From positions 1,555,001 to 1,619,000 of the forward strand of contig OY987265.1 in the NCBI GenBank assembly GCA_963920665.1: a stretch of DNA of 64,000 bases, given 5' to 3'. The translations under genes were made by a program, and so were the position numbers. Of the stretch, positions 50,896-63,132 are shown piece by piece; positions within the stretch are counted from its first letter, which is position 1; each line of letters begins with the position of its first letter. Below the pieces are notes generated by a model. That model did no database searches. It was not told where the DNA came from and saw nothing but the letters and a program-made list of their open reading frames with translations. Source of the stretch: Straminergon stramineum. Its lineage: Eukaryota; Streptophyta; Bryopsida; Hypnales; Calliergonaceae.

Positions 50896-53800
50896 ATGTG
50901 GGTGGATATTTACCCACCCTTGGTAAAAACAAGAGCACAACCAAGTTATTGTATTTGGGAGATGAATTCTATTCTAATAGGTGTCTAGTGTTGATAGTGC
51001 CTTCCAAGCAATGGATTTTTTCTAAACTCTTAAGTCCTACAAATTTACTAAGAAACTCCAAACTAGTCTAATTGTAGAAGCTACTCTAACTACTTTGATT
51101 CCTTGACCGTTGTGATCTCCTAATGGAAATGGACGTAGTCTAAATCTATCACCCATGAGATTTAGATCAAGTCATGCCATTTTTGAAATTCTAAGATACA
51201 TAGAATTTGGACTTTCCTACAAGGAGTTATGGTTAGATGAACTTTAGTCCTTTCGGAGACTATCTAAACTTCATTCACCTCTTTGGACCCCTTCCCTAAT
51301 TCTAATGACCCTGAGTTTTGGACCCTAAGCCTACACTACCAACTAGTGTGTAAGTTCTAAGTTTTGACTTGGATAGATGATTTTCACCTAACTTCATCCA
51401 TTTCTGACCCCAAACTTCATTTGCTCATATCTCCCTTGTTATGAGTTGGTTTGGGATGTATTTCATACTTCCAAAACTCCCTTAACCATTATCCTATGAT
51501 TCTACAACTAGACTTGAATTGACCCTCTATTACAAACATTACAAAGTTTAGAACCTACAGTTTGTCAACAATTATCATGTGGTTATTGTTGTTTCATGGG
51601 TTTGCACATTAATATACATGCGTTGTTTCATGGGTTTATGTGTTTGCAAGTAATGCATTGTAACAATGTGATAAACTATAAAGTAATACATTGTAATGAT
51701 GCGCTAAATTGTATATTAACGTGCAAATCCAAGAAACAATGATAACCATATGATAATTATTGACAAACCGCACGTTCTAAACTTTGTAATGAAGGTGCTA
51801 CCCACTTCGGCCCTAATCTATATTTACTAAACAAAACGAACTAGAATGGAAGGGAGGGGGTTACTGTCCTACCTCGGCTCGGGGCTCCTTGACTAGGTCG
51901 GCGAGACTTCCTTTCAACATGTCTCTAATCACCATGTCACCTTTGTGGATTTTGGTAATCGATTGAATAATTCAAGATGCTCATTTCAATACAATTTTTG
52001 GTCCCCTCCCTAAGTCCTACCTATGGCTAACTCTCCATATTTCTCCCCTATTCCTTCTCTTTTTCTTTCTTTGTTTTTCTTTCTATTGCAACCCTCATCC
52101 CATGTGGAGCATGGTGGTTGGGGTGGCCACCTACTATTCTAGTGGCCCTATGTGATGTGTTAATGACCACTTGCACTTACTTTATTACCTCATCCCCACT
52201 AATATACAAAATTCAAGGTAAAGATTAATGATCTCTTCTACATGAACTACTCAATACACCCCCAATTTATTTCCATGACGCCTAACCTACTTCCTAATGG
52301 TTGGAGCACTTTCCCTAACTCCTATTAAGTCATTTGCTCCCCCTCTTCTCCCTTCACTTGTTATGTGGTCGTTTTCGTAGAAGAGTTGAAGTTTTGTGTG
52401 GAGAGAGTGGACTTGTAGGACTTGATTTATGGCTATCTCCTTCTATATTTGGTTCCTACTTGCGATTTTGTCTTTACCCTCTCCTATTTTCTTCTACCCT
52501 ACCCTTCCTCTACCTTTTTTCTATTCTACCCTTCTTCTATTTTTCCTACTCTACCCTACGTCTATGCTAATTCTTTGGTGCACCAACTGGACCTCCCATT
52601 CCTTAGGTCCATGGACTCTCCAAACCTCAGAGAACTAGACTTCCAAACCCCCAACGAAGTAGATTCCTAATACTTCAAGTGGAATGTACTTCCAACCTCG
52701 ACGAACTAGCTCCTTGACCCCAAACAAACTCGCTCGTTGACCTCCAAGTGAAATGGATTTCCAACCCAGTGACTAGCTCCCCGCCCCTATTGATTAGCCC
52801 TTTAATACTTGTTGACTAGCCAAGGCCTCGGTTTTGTTGGTATTGGAGGTCTACTAGTTGGATTTACACTTTGGGAAAATTGACATTTTTTATACACTAG
52901 GATATGAAGGAGCTAAAATCTTGATCACTCATGATTTTGGGACCATTTGGGATTGAATGGACTTAGAAAGGGCGCAAGACTTGGCTAACATGAACCTAGA
53001 GGAATGCTCAAGGCTCGATCACTAGGATCTATTGTCTAAATTTTGGGTTTTAAAATTTGATTTGTTTCTAAGATGTTTTGGAACTAATCTTTGGTGGTGA
53101 TTATTGAATAAGTTCAAAGCACCAGGTAAGTTCAAAGCTCTGCAATCAATTTGGATCTAAGACTAGGAGGTACCTCAAGGTTCAAAGCTTAGGCATTAGT
53201 AGGACTTTAACACACAATCTAAGACTTTTGTAATTTAGGGGGGTCAAAGCTCCCCCACCCTAGTGAGACCCACAATAACACGTGCAAATCTCAAACAAGG
53301 TTAGTTGACCATAGGAATTAAGACATACTCAAAGACTCATAAGCAAGTAAATATGGTAATGGTTAGTACAAGATTCAAAATAAGCTAAAGGCCTTTTAAA
53401 GCGGCATCACCAAGGTATGGTGAGGAGTGGCTCTAGGGTTAGTACAAAGGACAAATAGACACCTATGAGAACTCCAAAAATGTGACAAGATCCAAAGGAA
53501 GAAGACAATAATACCCTCTCTAAGGTTAGTAGAATTAGGTGCTCAAGACTTGAGCAAACTTAAGACAAAAAACCAAAAATTTGACACAAAAGTTAGCAAC
53601 AACAAAACAAGAAGACACAAGGTGCAAAGAGACCCCAAGACCTCTACAAACTTGCAAAGACACTAATAAGAAGACCAAAAGGATAAGGAAACAAACATCG
53701 CCAACATTTTTGGTTAAAACGCCAAAAGTTCCAACACAAATTGGAACCAACAGACCTAAATACAACAATGGGGGTGTTTTGAGAGGTAAAGGGTGCCCCT

Positions 53801-54902
53801 TTTATAGTTGGCTAGGTACCCCACCTCTTCTCTAAGTTATCAATTAGGAACTCCATTCCAAACACATGAACCCTAGAACCTTAGATCTTTCTTAGATTTT
53901 CACCTACACCTAGGGCGTTGACTTCCTAATTCTTATGCTAGTCCAATTTCAAACTTTTGTAGATTAACTCCAATTTTCAAATAGATTGTGCTATTGACTC
54001 CAGAAGGCCATTTTAAGTCTTGAGAGCCTACACCCCCCTTTTTCCTTCTCAAAAAACCTATCGAATCCCAATGCCAACTTTAGTAAAAAAAAAGGTTGAA
54101 AATCTTAAATCTAACTTTTGGAGGTTGCCTTCTCTAAGAAAGGTGGTTGACTACAATGGTTTTGAAGGTTCAAGGGGGTAATAAAAGACCCTTTGTTGAT
54201 TTTGTTTTGATTCCATGTGCTCCCAGGGCACCAGTCAATTCCCTTCAAATATTGCTATGTTGTTTATAATGGAAGGAACTTCTCCATTTCAGGTACCTTT
54301 TGCTATTAAAGTGTCTTGAAACTTGTCAGAGTGAGTTATTAACCTAAAATAACCTATTCTAATTTTTAGTGAGATTTTAACACCCTTCGGGGAATTTCTA
54401 GGAATTTTCTGTAGTAGGTTTTGATGGTTGATCACCCAAAAAGGATATTTCTAACAAGTCAGAAGATTTTGAAACTTTTTGTCAAACCTCCAATGGAATC
54501 CCACAATGGTTGTGCAAGCTCATAATTTTACTTTGCACATGTAGGAATGGAGGGGATAAATCCTACCCTTTGCTAAATACTTGTGAAATAGGGAACCTCC
54601 CACATATAAGGGAATCTTGGTGAATGAACTTCACTTTTGATCCCTTAGCATGTTGTTGGTCCTAGATCACTGTCCATTGGCTATAGATTCTTCTATAGGC
54701 CCGTCCTAATGTGGTAACCCCTCCATCTAAGGTGTTTTAGACCTAAAATCCTATTTTAGACTAAATACCTACTTTGATATGTCACAACCTATTTTGATCT
54801 TATGCTCTTTTTTGGGTTGTTTGCATCTGATTACCTTCTAAATTGTAAGAACAAAAAAAACAAAAAACTATGAGTCCCAAGTGATGAATTTGGAGCTCTC
54901 AC
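50896..54902 (+). mobile_element. 4 kb LTR-like repeat R4
   Basis: It starts TGTGGGTGGATATTTACCC and ends GATGAATTTGGAGCTCTCAC. Shared landmarks in order: CCTTCCAAGCAATGGAT near 51001, GGTTCAAAGCTT near 53181, AATTGGAACCAACAGACC near 53737, GGAGGTTGCCTTCTC near 54119, and a TGTGCAAGCTCATAATTTTA-type block near 54511. It has no coding frame and no clear duplication. A 253-base foldback element is inserted at 51538-51790. Confidence 0.65.
51538..51790. mobile_element. Foldback miniature element, 253 bp
   Basis: The termini ATTACAAAGTTTAGAACC and its inverse GTTCTAAACTTTGTAAT lead into arms of about 80 bases: GACAAACCG..ACGTTC against CTACAGTTTGTC, and TGATAATTATTGACAAAC against TTTGTCAACAATTATCATG. 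The phrase GTTGTTTCATGGGTTT is also repeated directly near 51586 and 51623. No target duplication was recognised, so the superfamily is undecided. Confidence 0.7.
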
Positions 54903-55590
54903 CTTGCTAATACAAAAGTTCAATTAGCTATCCAATTGTATAAGATTCATCTATAAAACCTAGTCAAGAAAGTAGTTTGCAAAAAAAATACAAATGCATT
55001 CAAACACTCTCATGATGTGGACCATTTACTATTTAAAATAGCTGTTTATTTTTGTTTGAATTTAAGTGAAGTAGTAGGTGTTGTTTAGATGGTACCACCT
55101 ATTGTAGTGTAACATTAATTGAACTAAGGAGAATATGAATCGGATGATAAATATTTTGTATTAAAATGTGACCATTTTTGTGACAATAGGTTGTGATAGG
55201 GGTTGTGATTGTCCGTAATTAATATAATAAATTAGTGTTATCTATGTTTTTGTTGATTACATACATATGAACTGGTAGTTAGTCGAAAGAATGAGTTGGT
55301 AGGTAGGCTTAGTGTAAAGTTAGGATTAGGCGGTGGCTAGTTGCCAAGTGTTAGTATTTCTTTAAGGCTACTTAGAGGCAAAGGATGGTCCATTGTCTCT
55401 CTCTCCTGAACCTTAAGTGGATGTGGGCAAATTTTGGAGAGTAGTGAGAGTAAGTATGACATTTTGTGCAAAAAATTGTAGGTGACTCTTGTTATTTATG
55501 AAAGGTAAAATTTGACATTGAGTTTTCTAGCTATTATATACTATTTGGTGATTCTATTTGAATTGAGATTTTGAAGGCTTGTTTTCACAA
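54903..55590. other. AT-rich intergenic DNA, no gene seen
   Basis: Nothing recognisable. Confidence 0.4.
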
Positions 55591-55600
55591 GAAATTTGGA

Positions 55601-55774
55601 GGGTTGCTATTATGTGAGCTTGGATCATGAATACATGAGCCTAGAAGACTATACATCTACATTATAGAATACCTATATTATCAATGTTTATATTATAAAC
55701 ACCTTCAATGGTTGTAGGATATCTACTTATACATATGCTCAAGGCTCATATGCTCACATGCTAACATCGTTAAG
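55601..55774. mobile_element. MULE-like miniature element, copy 2, 174 bp
   Basis: It begins GGGTTGCTATTATGTGAGC and ends GCTCACATGCTAACATCG. It is flanked by a perfect 10-base duplication GAAATTTGGA at 55591-55600 and 55775-55784. The interior (TACATGAGCCTAGAAGACT near 55632) matches copy 1 at 3208-3440. The intact duplication suggests a younger insertion than copy 1. Confidence 0.82.
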
Positions 55775-55984
55775 GAAATTTGGAAGCATTATAGTTAATG
55801 GATCAATGGTTATGAAGGATTGAAGTGGAGGATGTCTAATATCTATTGAATCTAAGGCAACAACATTTAAAGGAACATACCTTAGAGGTTGTCAAACATA
55901 TCTTAAAGGCTTTTTATTTCATGGTTATGGAATTTGGTGAGCACATGACTTACCTCTTCATTACCATTTGATAAATATCTTAGA

Positions 55985-56310
55985 TCAAGATGTCAATTGA
56001 TATGTGAGCATTTGAGTAACTAACATACATTGTGGTCAAGTTTCAAGTTATTTGAAGAGACTTTCCATCTTTATGCTAGATCAAAGCTAGATGTGTAGGC
56101 TATTGTGGGAATGGTTAGAAAGTTAGTAAAAGGGGAATGCACACCAAAGTTGGAAAAGTATTAGATTTAGATAATGATTTATAGGTATTTAAGTAGTTGA
56201 TATAAATTGTGGTGAAGTTTCAAATCATTTGGAAAAATTGTCCATCTTTTATGCTAAATTAGAGCTAGCTATGGCAATTTCTAGTTTATTGTGAGAATTA
56301 GAGATAGGGT
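55985..56310 (+). repeat. Diverged direct duplication of about 180 bp
   Basis: ATTGTGGTCAAGTTTCAAGTT (near 56028, first 20 bases compared) recurs as ATTGTGGTGAAGTTTCAAAT near 56206. CCATCTTTATGCTAGATCAA recurs as CCATCTTTTATGCTAAATTA near 56248. Both are followed by AGAGCTAG/AAAGCTAG phrases. Confidence 0.6.
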
Positions 56311-58074
56311 GTGAACCATCATATTGGTTCACCATTTAAAACAAAAAAAATATAAAAATTAGGCATGAATTTGCAAGCCCAAAAATGTTGGTACTCCATA
56401 TTAAGCCACAACCATCAATTAGGGAGTTTTCTACTAAGTAAATAGCAAGGGGAACTTCAAGAAGTTAGGGCAAGATGCTGAAAAATGAATTTAAGAGAAA
56501 ATTAGAAGAAATTCTGGGAAAAAAATATGGATTTTAAACTAAAATGATGTTAAGCAAGATTTGGTAGAGTAACCAAATTAGGCTAATAGTAAAATGATGA
56601 CTAAATGAAAACCAAAATGCAAACAAAAGACTAGAAGTAGGAAATGAAACTAAAAATAAATTAAAAACCACAAAAACTAATAAGAATGAAAAACACAAAA
56701 GAAGTTGGTAAACTTCAAACTACTAGTAAAACACTAAAGTAGTGGTGGAAACACAAAATTGGGCAAAAAAATAGTACATTAGGGGGTATTACAACAAATT
56801 AGCATAGTTTACACTAAATTAGCTTAGTTACAATAATTTAGAATGATTTGTATGAATTTGACATGTTTTGTACTAATTTAGAGAATTAATAGTAAATTAG
56901 GGGTGGATGAAAGTAGTAATGAACATAACTCCGATAGGGTTCATATAGGAAAAAATTTAGGTTTTGGAGCTCTCTCTCCTCCAATATCTCTTCCACTTTG
57001 TATGCATGTGTGTCATGCCCTATCTTCGTAAGGTGTCCAAAGTACCTTAGTGAGTAAGGGGGACCTTAGGGGTGACTTCCCAAGCTTTGCAAAAGTCTAA
57101 GAATGGAAAAATGTGAGAGTCTTGAATGTATAAGGCTCTATTACACCTAGAATTAGAGGAAAATGGTAGCATGTCACACATTCTTGGAAAGATCTTTAGA
57201 AGACAATTCTAATTGTCTAAAGAATGCATGATTTGGGCTAGTTGGATAGAAATTATGGCCTTTCAAAGTTGGGGTGTCCTAGTAGTGCTAGAACGCTTAT
57301 AATAAATATTAGGAGTAAGGGGTTCCCAAGGATTCACTCAAGAAGGTATGGCATGTAGCATATCATTAGAAAGCTATGAAGACAAGAAAGCTAGAATGTC
57401 AAGAATTATGAGGTTCTAAGTTATGAGCCTAAAGTTATGGTCAAGAGAAGGGTTGTGGTGAAGGCAGGACACCACTCCCAATGAACCCAAATCTAAGGAG
57501 GGCCATAACTTTGTGGAACTAGGACAAGTGAATGTCCATCTTCATCTACTCATTTCATGGATATCCAAAATGGGCTTGCATGTGGGATTTGAAGCCCAAG
57601 TTGCAAAGTTATGTCGTTTGAAAGTTGAGAGTCCAAACATGGTTGTAACTTGGCGATTTTGATTGGAAATGGGCACAGAAATGGGTGATCTTCTAAAACC
57701 CAAGGGTTTTTGAAAGTTCCTTTGATCCACAAGGGTGGGGAAGCTACCGAGTATGACAAAGAATACTAAAGGAGGGATTGGTCTCCCTCTTCCCACCCTC
57801 TTGGAGCCTTGGCAAGTCCTAGTGACTCAAGGTTGGTGATGCAACTTCACCATTGGATGCAAAGCACCATAGGATACTTGTGTATGTGTCCATTGGCATT
57901 GATTGGATGGAGTCCTACTCTTTGCTAGGCCATTTTGAAAGTGTCCCGAGTTGTGAGTCTTGATTAGTTTTAGTGTGAAAATAACAAATACACAACAGGC
58001 CTAGTATGGAGTAGGGTAAGACTCAAGGATATTTAGGATTGTGGTGAGTATTACCACCATAAGTTCTAGCACAA
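56311..58074. other. Intergenic DNA, no gene seen
   Basis: A-rich, G-poor stretch at about 56500-56900, then mixed DNA. Frames of up to 84 codons on the minus strand near 57550-57796 have no recognisable family. Confidence 0.4.
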
Positions 58075-61000
58075 TGTGAGTGCTAATTAATTTACCCACC
58101 CTTGGTAAATGACAAGCACAACCAAGTTCTAAGGGTTTGACTAAGTGACTCCTACTAAGTGCCTTAGTGTGTCCAAATGTGCAGAATCACCAAATCTAAC
58201 TTCCAAGACAACCACAATAACGTTTGGCCGAATGGATGAGGCCATTGTGGTTTTTGGTGTAACTCACGTCAGGGAGGAACTAACCTTATAACCTTCTAGA
58301 GAATTCCTTTCCCTTTCTAAAAACATAAAATTAGACTCTATCCAACTCTTCTAGCCAAAAATATGGGTAGATGAAGTTTGACTACTACTCGGTTCATCAA
58401 ACTTCATCCATGACTTAAGTCTAGTTTATTAATTCAAAATAACATGAAATTTCTTGGAGTTGTTCGAGAGGCTTGTCTCTACCTAAATCTAGAGTCTAGT
58501 CTTAATCGGACACTTCTACAAACATTTCATCTAAGCCTATGCTAAACTTCATCCTTCTATATCTTCTTAGATTTTTGGCCTTTCACTAAGCGAGGAGTTC
58601 CTAAGAGCTCTATTTATCCCCCTCCACAATTCTATAGTCCTAACTTCCTTATTCTACTCAACTTTCTAGGTTTTCTCTTAGGCTTCTTTGGTATTCAAGT
58701 TTTGGTGTAGCTTCCACCTATTTATTATTTTTAATAAGTTTACATTTTCTTCTTGTAGCCCTCAACTCTAGCTCTCTACTTTGATAAGATGCTTGCTCAT
58801 CTGACTTCCCTACTAATTCCTTCTAATCTACAAATGGGAATTGACTTTTTCTTTCACTTGTAAACTCTACTTAATGATGTCTTCCAAATTCTCTCAATTT
58901 TTTTCCCAAATTTTATGTCTAACTATTTTTCATCCAATTTGAGTCGTAACCTTCATCCAGTGATAACTTTCTCAATATTATTTTGATTTGGGTGTGCTTT
59001 AGGATTTTGGAGAGCTACAAACCTCTTGTCTAAGGCTTTAAATCCAAACATAATCTGAATTCTAATCTTCAGAATCTAACTTGGGGCTAGGTCTCATCCA
59101 AGGTTGATAGTTGTTAATTAAGTGGGCTGGAAAAGTTAAGGAGTGGTTTCAATTCATACCTCAAAGTTAATGTCGTTGACCATGCCCTCTAGAGGTACTT
59201 CCTCTTCGACCATTATTTCCTGTGATGTGATGCAATAGATCACCGTTTTAATAAAGGGGGAATCAATATAGTGGTTGATTCATTCTACTCCTACCAACCT
59301 TACTTCCTTTTTTTCTACTCCCTTGCCTCTTTTTCTTTCTATCATATTCCTCTTATGTCCTTGAAAGTAGCCCAACCACCCTCATTTCTACTTCCAAGAC
59401 TAATTAAAGATGCATCATCTCATCTTACAAGATTGAACCACTTCTTAGATCGAGCATCTCAACAATCACCTAATGTTGATTCGATGGTCCAAACAAGGTA
59501 GGGTGATTTCCCCTTTATCTCATCTCCTATAGTTTACTTCCTATCTAACCTCAAATAGTCTTCTTCTAGTTGTCATTTTTCATACTATCTTTCCTCACAT
59601 TCCTTCTCTTGGTGTTGCTTCTCATATGATGGTCTTACTCCTTCCTTCTTGCTTGTTGAAATTGGCAAGGGACAAAAGTTGGCTTCCCCACTTCAATGTT
59701 CGTCTTAGGATAGGGTCAAATTCTGCCTTGTGGATTTCTCCTGGTACCCCTTAACCCTATGGACTATCCCCTTACTTCCTGAGCTCAATGAACACCTTAG
59801 ACTCTCCCTCTCCTAGATGAACACCCTGAATCCCCCCTCTCTTGAATCCCAACACCCAAGCAACGTTGACCAGCCCACCCGACATCCTGGTAGCCCTAAC
59901 AAAGCCCTCCCTAACACCCATGGATTAAGAACCTTGTTGGACCCCTCCCAACACCCAGAAGGCCTTGATGGAGTCCACCCGACACTTGGAGGCCTTAATA
60001 GAGCCCACTTGACACTCAAGGACCCTATTGAACCCTTTCCAATACTCGAAGATCTTATGAGACCCTTCTCAACACTTAGCTATAGCCGGTCTTGGGGTTG
60101 TTGGGAGGGGAGCACTAGGGCAAGTCTAAGGTGTTGGGTTCTCTTTTCTTTCCCCCTTTCTAATTCTATGCTAAGAGACTAGAAAATGAGGGGGAAATCA
60201 TATCACGGTGTTAGTGTGGGTATGGCTATGCATTGACACCCAACACTATTCCCTCTTTCTTTTACCAATTGCCCTTCAAACTTGATAGGGACCTTTACTT
60301 CCTTGGGGGGGGGGGGGGGGGGGCTAAACTTTATTTGTTTCCAAACACGTTTTGGGAACTAAACTTTGAATATGGAAACCACGAGGGATTAATGTTCACC
60401 CATGAAGTCACTTTTAACACACGACTAAGACTCTTGGACCCTTGGAGGTTTGAAGCTTCGTTGTGGTTTTCACTTTTAACACAGGACTAAGATTCTTTTA
60501 TCCTTTAGGGGGGTCAAAGTTCCGCCATGAACTCCATTTTTAACACGCAACTGAGACTCTTTCACCCCTAGGGGGTTCAAAGCTCTTTCGTGGTGGCGGA
60601 ATTCACCAACCTTTACACACTCTTGGCTCACTCTATAGACCACTATGTTAGTATTGAAGGACAAGAGGACACTTAGAGGCCAAGGGTTAGTGACACGAGT
60701 GTTAGCACGATGACAAACTTAATCTAAAGGCTTCTCAAAGCTGCATCAACAAGTCATATGGACGTTGCTCTAGGGTTAGTACGAGGACATGATGTAGAGA
60801 GAGGCAAAAGGCCCCCTCAAAGGATAACAAGACCACAACTCCTTGAAGGCTAAGAGGAGCAAACCCTCCAAACTCTAAATGACTCAAGGCAGTTAATGTG
60901 AAGGACTCAACGTGAAAGGAACCCACAAGACCTCAAAGCCCGTAAAACAACAACAATGACCCCAAAGTGCTCAAAAAACACCATTCTAAAATTTTTAGCT

Positions 61001-63132
61001 TAAAATGCCAAAATTCCAACATTAGTTGGACCCAACTGATCCAAATACAACAAATGGGGGTGAGTTGAGAGGAAAAGGGGTGCCCTTTTATACTCCTTCC
61101 CGGTCACCCACCTCCTCTCCTTCATCTAAGGTAACCCTATCACTTTGGATTTTCATCCTCATCCTCAAAGGTTCTCACTTTCAACATTGGTCCATTAACA
61201 AAACTTTTGGAGATTAACTCCAAATCACAAATAGATTGCACCATTGGCTTTAGAAGGCCATTTTCAATCTAGCAAATCCCACCACTTTTCCTAACTCCAA
61301 AATCTAAACAAAACCAAGGGTAGAAGCACACTACATTGGGTACTATTTCGACAAAATTTCAGAGTACTTGAATTGTATATTTTGTATATTCTATACTAAG
61401 TGTACATTTTCTACATAGAAAGACACATGTCTGTAGGCTATAGAAATAAGAGACAACAAAGACAAAGAAAGTTACATTACAATAATAGAATCTAGTCCAA
61501 AAATCTATGGTTGAAATCTAAATGAACTTTGGAATGAACATCATAGTTTACCTCATAAATTTACTCCATGTACTCATAATACTCTTTGTTACTAACTCAA
61601 GAAATATTATTTCTTCAAAAATATAGATATTTCAAGGAATTAGACCATTAGACATCCTATAGTCCACGTTTATGATGCTTCCACAACTAGAGGATTAGCC
61701 AAAATATTTTGTTTCTTATCTACTTTTTGTTGTAGAAGAGAATGCCACATAAGCTCCTAAATTCTAGCAATAACAACTACAACCTATCTATAAGAAGGAA
61801 TCCCTCACATAGAAAATGATATATCAAAGTATTGGTAAAATCACTTGGAGTTAATTGTATGTTTTTCCTCCACAAAGTACTTTTTATTTTTTTGATAAAT
61901 ATGACATACTTTTCATTCCGACAAAATACTTTTTCAAGGTTGGAAAAAACATTTTTACAATTTGATGGACAACAAAAACAAATCTCTATAAGATTACTCA
62001 CCTATTACATTTGCATACAAACCAAAAAGATTTTGTTCTTCAATCCAAAAAAATAGTTGAACCTTAGTACATCTCCCCAAAGTACTTTTTTGAAGTACTT
62101 TTTAGGGGGTGTAGTGTACTTCTACCCCCTAGCACAAACTTAAATCCAACTTTTGGAGTTTCACTATTCTCACAAAAGTAACTAGCCTAGGCTCTTAAAT
62201 AGGTATGGGGAGTTAGAAAAGACCTATTTTCGACCTCACTCTGCTTCCATATGCTCTTGCTCTATTGGTCAATTCCACCGTAATTTTAAAATTATGCCGG
62301 TTGTAGGGGAATCTTAAAGCTTCGAGTACTTCTGACTATAGAAATGTCTTAAAACTTGTCACGGAGTCTTATTAACATAAAAGAAGTTAGTTTAATTTTT
62401 AGTGAGATTTTACCACTACCAAAGTAATTTCTAGGAATTTTCCATCAGCGGTTTTAGGGGTTGACTGTCTAGAAGGGCATCTTCTGACTATTACAAAATT
62501 CTAATTTCTTTTGTGGAACCTCTCATGGAATCCCAAAACACATGTGTAGGCTCATATTCTTACTCTATACATCAGCCTAGGGGAAATAAATTCCACCCCC
62601 TTGTTTAAATATCAATGGTCAGGGAATCTTTCACATTAGAAGGAATCTTGGCAAATCAATTTCGCCGTTGAGTCTCGGGCATGATTTTATCCTAGAATTA
62701 TTCTCTTTCACTCGTAGATTCCTCTATGGTCCCGTTGTGGTATATTAAACTTCTACAAGCCTACAATTAGAGTTCTACAATTTCATCGATAAAATGGAAA
62801 AACTGGAACCTATTGTCAAGAACTCACCTAAATAACTCACTAGGGTTCCCTCGACCAATTTTAGCCTAGATATGTCTTTTGCATGCAAAGTTTGAGCCGG
62901 TTCTGCCAATAACATATAATTCTTCAATTTACCTCGATTAGTTGGATTCTAACCTATGCATAAGTCATGATTTTGGATATTCTAATTTTAGACCAAATAT
63001 TATATTGGTATGTAACATATCTTTTTTGGTTCTACACTCTTTGGGGGGATTTTGTACATAAAACTTACTCAAAATAACAAAAGACAAAAAAAGACAACAA
63101 GGAGTCGTTGGTGATAAATTAGGAGGCTCACA
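58075..63132 (+). mobile_element. 4 kb LTR-like repeat R5 with an internal insertion
   Basis: It begins TGTGAGTGCTAATTAATTT and ends AGGAGGCTCACA. The TGTGAG/CTCACA ends are inverted copies, as at LTR ends. Landmarks match R2 in order: TTTACCCACCCTTGGTAAAT (58092), GGATGAAGTTTGACTACTAC-like block (58369), the C-rich phrases (59770-60080), GGGGGTCAAAG blocks (60509), TTGGACCCAACTGATCC (61026) and TGTGTAGGCTCATATTCTTA (62544). A run of 19 G lies at 60305-60323. The total exceeds the other copies because of the insertion at 61318-62127. No coding frame. Confidence 0.65.
61318..62127. mobile_element. TIR element of about 810 bp inserted in R5
   Basis: The left end GGGTAGAAGCACACTACA and the reverse complement of the right end, GGGTAGAAGTACACTACA, differ at one of 18 bases. 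The R-family sequence AAAACC|CTAG..., contiguous in R2 near 11388, is split here, which fixes the insertion point. The interior is AT-rich with repeated AGTACTT motifs near the right end. No transposase is seen, and the duplication is unclear, so the superfamily is undecided. Confidence 0.75.

Noticed and set aside
52334..52670. Overlapping hydrophobic open frames in three phases.
   Set aside because: They come from a pyrimidine-rich section of R4; the overlapping phases and lack of conservation argue against coding.
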